Shown piece after piece: positions 41,609 to 43,970 of a stretch of DNA of 43,970 nt; within the stretch, counting starts at the first letter, position 1; each line of letters begins with the position of its first letter. Made by a program: the position numbers and the translations under genes. A model generated the notes under the pieces. The model was not told where the DNA came from. It searched no databases and worked only from the letters and a program-made list of their open reading frames with translations. The DNA is taken from positions 1-43,970 of the forward strand of contig CANQXX010000016.1 in the NCBI GenBank assembly GCA_947627905.1, given 5' to 3'. The DNA comes from an uncultured Clostridia bacterium (GTDB taxonomy: Bacteria; Bacillota; Clostridia; Oscillospirales; Ruminococcaceae).

Positions 41609-43084
41609 ATGTATTATTACCTTATGAATAAAAACAAGCCTGTTGCGGCTTTCAAAGCAGAACCGCCTAATGTATTTTCAGATAATTTATATCTTAAACT
41701 TTTGGAAACATTCGATCAATTGCCTATTGGCTTTCAAGATATCAATTCATGGCTCGAAAACCGAAAAAGTTCAAAGCACAATGCTCATTTAGAGGGAATA
41801 ATGTCTCAAATTGGCTGCGATAATAACTCGGTTTTTCTCAAACTTACTCATGCAGCTTCGATAAATGATACGTTCTGGGTGAGATCAGAAGAAGAAAGTA
41901 TAACATGGGAAAAAATTTATTTGTATCAGAATCAATTTAATGATAATATATCAAAACTTTCTTTTGACGGCAGCGGAATACCGGATACCGCTTTTGCATA
42001 TATTTCCCCTGAACTTGCATGTGAAAGTTCTTTCAGAAAATGTTTCCGCAGAGAAGATCAAATGGGTCAATACGGCTCGGATATTTATATCTACAAAAGA
42101 GGCGGTGAATTTGGCAGCGGATATGAGCCGTACTGCGAAATATTATCTTCCGAAATAGCAAATATAATAAGTCCAAATAATACAGTCAAATACAATATGT
42201 CCGCGATCTACGGCTGTAATGCTTAAAAATGCAATTTGTTTACAAACGAAAAATATGGTTTTGCGCCATTTTATACTGTATGCGCAACGTTAAATAATAA
42301 CTTTCAAAATATTCTTGACTATTTTGAAAGCATTGGTTCGGAACAACAATTTAGGGAAATGCTTGTAATTGATTCATTGTGCTTTAATCAGGACAGACAT
42401 TCAGGCAACTATGGAGTATTGTTTGATAACGATACTCTTGAGATCGTGGGTATGGCGCCTATATTTGATATGAACATATCGTTGTTTCCGTATACATCAC
42501 TTGAAAAATTAAAAGATATAGGCAATGTTATTTACAAATGTGATATTAAATTAGGCGATGATTTTACGCATATGGGACAAGCTGCGTTGAATGATGTTAT
42601 AAAAGATCGTGTAAAAGATCTGAAAGATTTTTCATTTTCTTTTCACGGAGATGATGTTTTTCCGTCGGAACGCGTGAAACGCTTGGAAGAAATAGTACAT
42701 CGTCAGGCTTCGGCTATTCTGTCCAAGGAAATACTTTATACAAAAGATGTATTCTTTTCGCCGCAAGCAGCTGAAGCAGAAGAAAGAAAAAAGAAATTTG
42801 AATATGCCAAAGGTCTTTTATACGGTTTTTACGATATTATTAAAAATAAATTCAATGATGAAATACAATTAAGTATATGTGATAATGATGAAGCGATCCT
42901 TTGTGTTGAGAACGAGGAATATTCGATTGACGTTGATTTTTTGAATTACGATATATCATTACGTCAAAACATGATATCCATATCTGTCGAAGATCCGGCA
43001 AAAAACGAGCCGTTTCTTGAAATTTACAAAACTCTGGAACGTGAATTTCAGGAATATATAAGATCAAAGGACATCGAAAGGTAA
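41609..43084 (+). pseudogene. HipA-like kinase gene with an in-frame stop
   Basis: The frame is open over 492 codons apart from one TAA at 42224-42226 (codon 206). The upstream half (LPIGFQDINSWLENR, THAASINDTFWVR) and the downstream half (KCNLFTNEKYGF, catalytic loop NQDRHSGNYGVL, metal-binding PIFDMN) match successive parts of HipA-type Ser/Thr kinases. Relatives usually have Ser at the stop position, before a KC-x-LFT or VC-x-IFT segment, so TCA to TAA is the simplest cause. HipA kinases cause persistence by phosphorylating tRNA synthetases or other targets. AAGGAG precedes ATG 41609. Translation of either half alone would not give a whole kinase. Confidence 0.78.
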
Positions 43085-43089
43085 CCTCT

Positions 43090-43818
43090 ATGAAACAATT
43101 TACAAAACTATTAAAAGCGAAGATAATTGAGGAATTTAATGCGAATGCTAAAAATGGTATATATGCGTTCACGCAAAAATGTATGGCATATAACTCAAAT
43201 AAAATTGAAGGCAGTACTCTTACAATTGAGCAAACATCTTACTTATTTGACAATGGTACGATAACGCCTGAACGAGATCATGCTTTCAGGACTAAAGATG
43301 TTGAAGAAATGACAGGACACTTTAAGATGTTTAATGAGATACTTAAAAATCTTGATAAACCATTAACGTCAGAAATGATAAAAACTTTTCATTATCAGCT
43401 CAAATCGGGCGTTTTTGAGGATCGTGCAAACGGTTATCTCATAGGCGAATTTAAAAACCGTGCAAACCAAGTTTCTGATGTAATAACAGAACGTCCGGAA
43501 AATGTTCCACAAAGAATACGAGATCTTACAGACAGATATAATTCAAGTAAAAAAAGCCTGCTGCATATTGCTATGTTTCATGCCGAATATGAAAATATCC
43601 ACCCGTTTCAGGACGGAAACGGAAGAACGGGACGTGCAATAATTTTTAAGCAGAGTCTTGACAACAATATCGTCCCTGTTATTATCTATAACGAAGATAA
43701 ACATAAATATTTTCATGCTCTTCATACCGCACAGACTGAGGGAAAATATGATATGCTGCTGGAATTTTTCAAAGAAATGCAGGATAAATATTATCGGCAG
43801 GTGAAAGCATATATTTAA
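43090..43818 (+). CDS. Fic-family AMP-transferase with inhibitory motif
   Basis: The 242-residue protein has a complete Fic active site, HPFQDGNGRTGR at residues 171-182 with catalytic His171, so it can transfer AMP or another nucleotide phosphate to a protein hydroxyl. Residues 36-41, SNKIEG, fit the inhibitory motif (S/T)xxxE(G/N), which places an alpha-helix with Glu40 over the active site; the enzyme is thus self-inhibited until released. It starts 5 bp after the HipA-like frame and shares its operon. It is intact, unlike hipA. The target is unknown. Confidence 0.9.
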   Translation: MKQFTKLLKAKIIEEFNANAKNGIYAFTQKCMAYNSNKIEGSTLTIEQTSYLFDNGTITPERDHAFRTKDVEEMTGHFKMFNEILKNLDKPLTSEMIKTFHYQLKSGVFEDRANGYLIGEFKNRANQVSDVITERPENVPQRIRDLTDRYNSSKKSLLHIAMFHAEYENIHPFQDGNGRTGRAIIFKQSLDNNIVPVIIYNEDKHKYFHALHTAQTEGKYDMLLEFFKEMQDKYYRQVKAYI

Positions 43819-43838
43819 AATTTGTGATCTGAAAACTT

Positions 43839-43879
43839 AAAAGAGAAGATAAGCATTTAACGCCTATCTTCTCTTTTTT
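43839..43879 (+). terminator. terminator of the hipA-fic operon
   Basis: AAAAGAGAAGATA (43839-43851) pairs exactly with 43865-43877, followed by more T residues. The remaining 90 bases to the window edge show no gene. Confidence 0.88.
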
Positions 43880-43970
43880 ATTTTCTAAGAACCTGTCCAC
43901 ATAGGCTAAAATCTGCGAAGAAGAGTATGCAAATTTGAAATAATACACATAGTTTCAGCATAAAAAGACT

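Noticed and set aside
43885-43970. Insertion-sequence end at the right edge (AACCTGTCCACATAG)
   Set aside because: The string resembles some transposon ends but the sequence stops before a second end or transposase could be seen.

Overview
The window reads as a chromosomal segment of a gut or rumen Clostridia, most likely a Ruminococcus-like Oscillospiraceae. The support is Firmicutes-type ribosome binding sites (AGGAGG-like) before most genes, TTGACA-N17-TATAAT promoters, a pyruvate:ferredoxin oxidoreductase, a GH94 cellobiose-phosphorylase-type enzyme, and protein sequences typical of that group. No species is claimed.

Layout. Positions 1-11904 hold an almost complete arginine biosynthesis cluster on the + strand (argG, argH, argC, argJ, argB, argD, argF). 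Passenger genes sit among them: a small lipoprotein, an orphan HicB-like protein, a membrane-anchored lipase-like protein and an alpha/beta hydrolase. Because argJ can recycle the acetyl group, this set covers glutamate to arginine without a separate argA/argE. Positions 12012-14155 carry a Cys-rich protein and hflX, which is preceded by a leader peptide and an intrinsic terminator. nifJ follows (14381-17956), then the branched-chain block ilvB, a frameshifted acyltransferase gene, ilvN and ilvC (18130-22577). Positions 22594-29564 hold two accessory cassettes, XRE/SLOG and a restriction-modification pair, around a sigma factor/anti-sigma/lipoprotein operon on the - strand. Then come rplM-rpsI and an AI-2E-family permease (- strand), the GH94 phosphorylase, a flavin reductase-like protein, a soluble PocR-type chemoreceptor, an EAL protein and a TetR regulator (to 39517).

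From about 39600 to the right edge the sequence becomes AT-rich and looks like an island. It contains a tRNA 3'-end fragment, a PIN toxin/antitoxin pair whose toxin is frameshifted, a candidate small RNA, and a HipA-like kinase gene with an in-frame stop followed by an intact Fic gene.

The most unusual pattern is that three unrelated accessory modules are each bracketed by a direct duplication of an intrinsic-terminator hairpin or part of one. They are XRE/SLOG (26-bp perfect repeat), the restriction-modification pair (28-bp repeat, one mismatch) and the PIN toxin/antitoxin pair (43-bp perfect repeat). No transposase or integrase gene is visible in the window. This suggests that small defence or toxin cassettes enter at terminators with target duplication. 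The second theme is terminator-type hairpins between a promoter and its gene (hflX, GH94, hipA-fic), which suggests regulation by attenuation. All functional statements rest on motif recognition and context; no database search was run.
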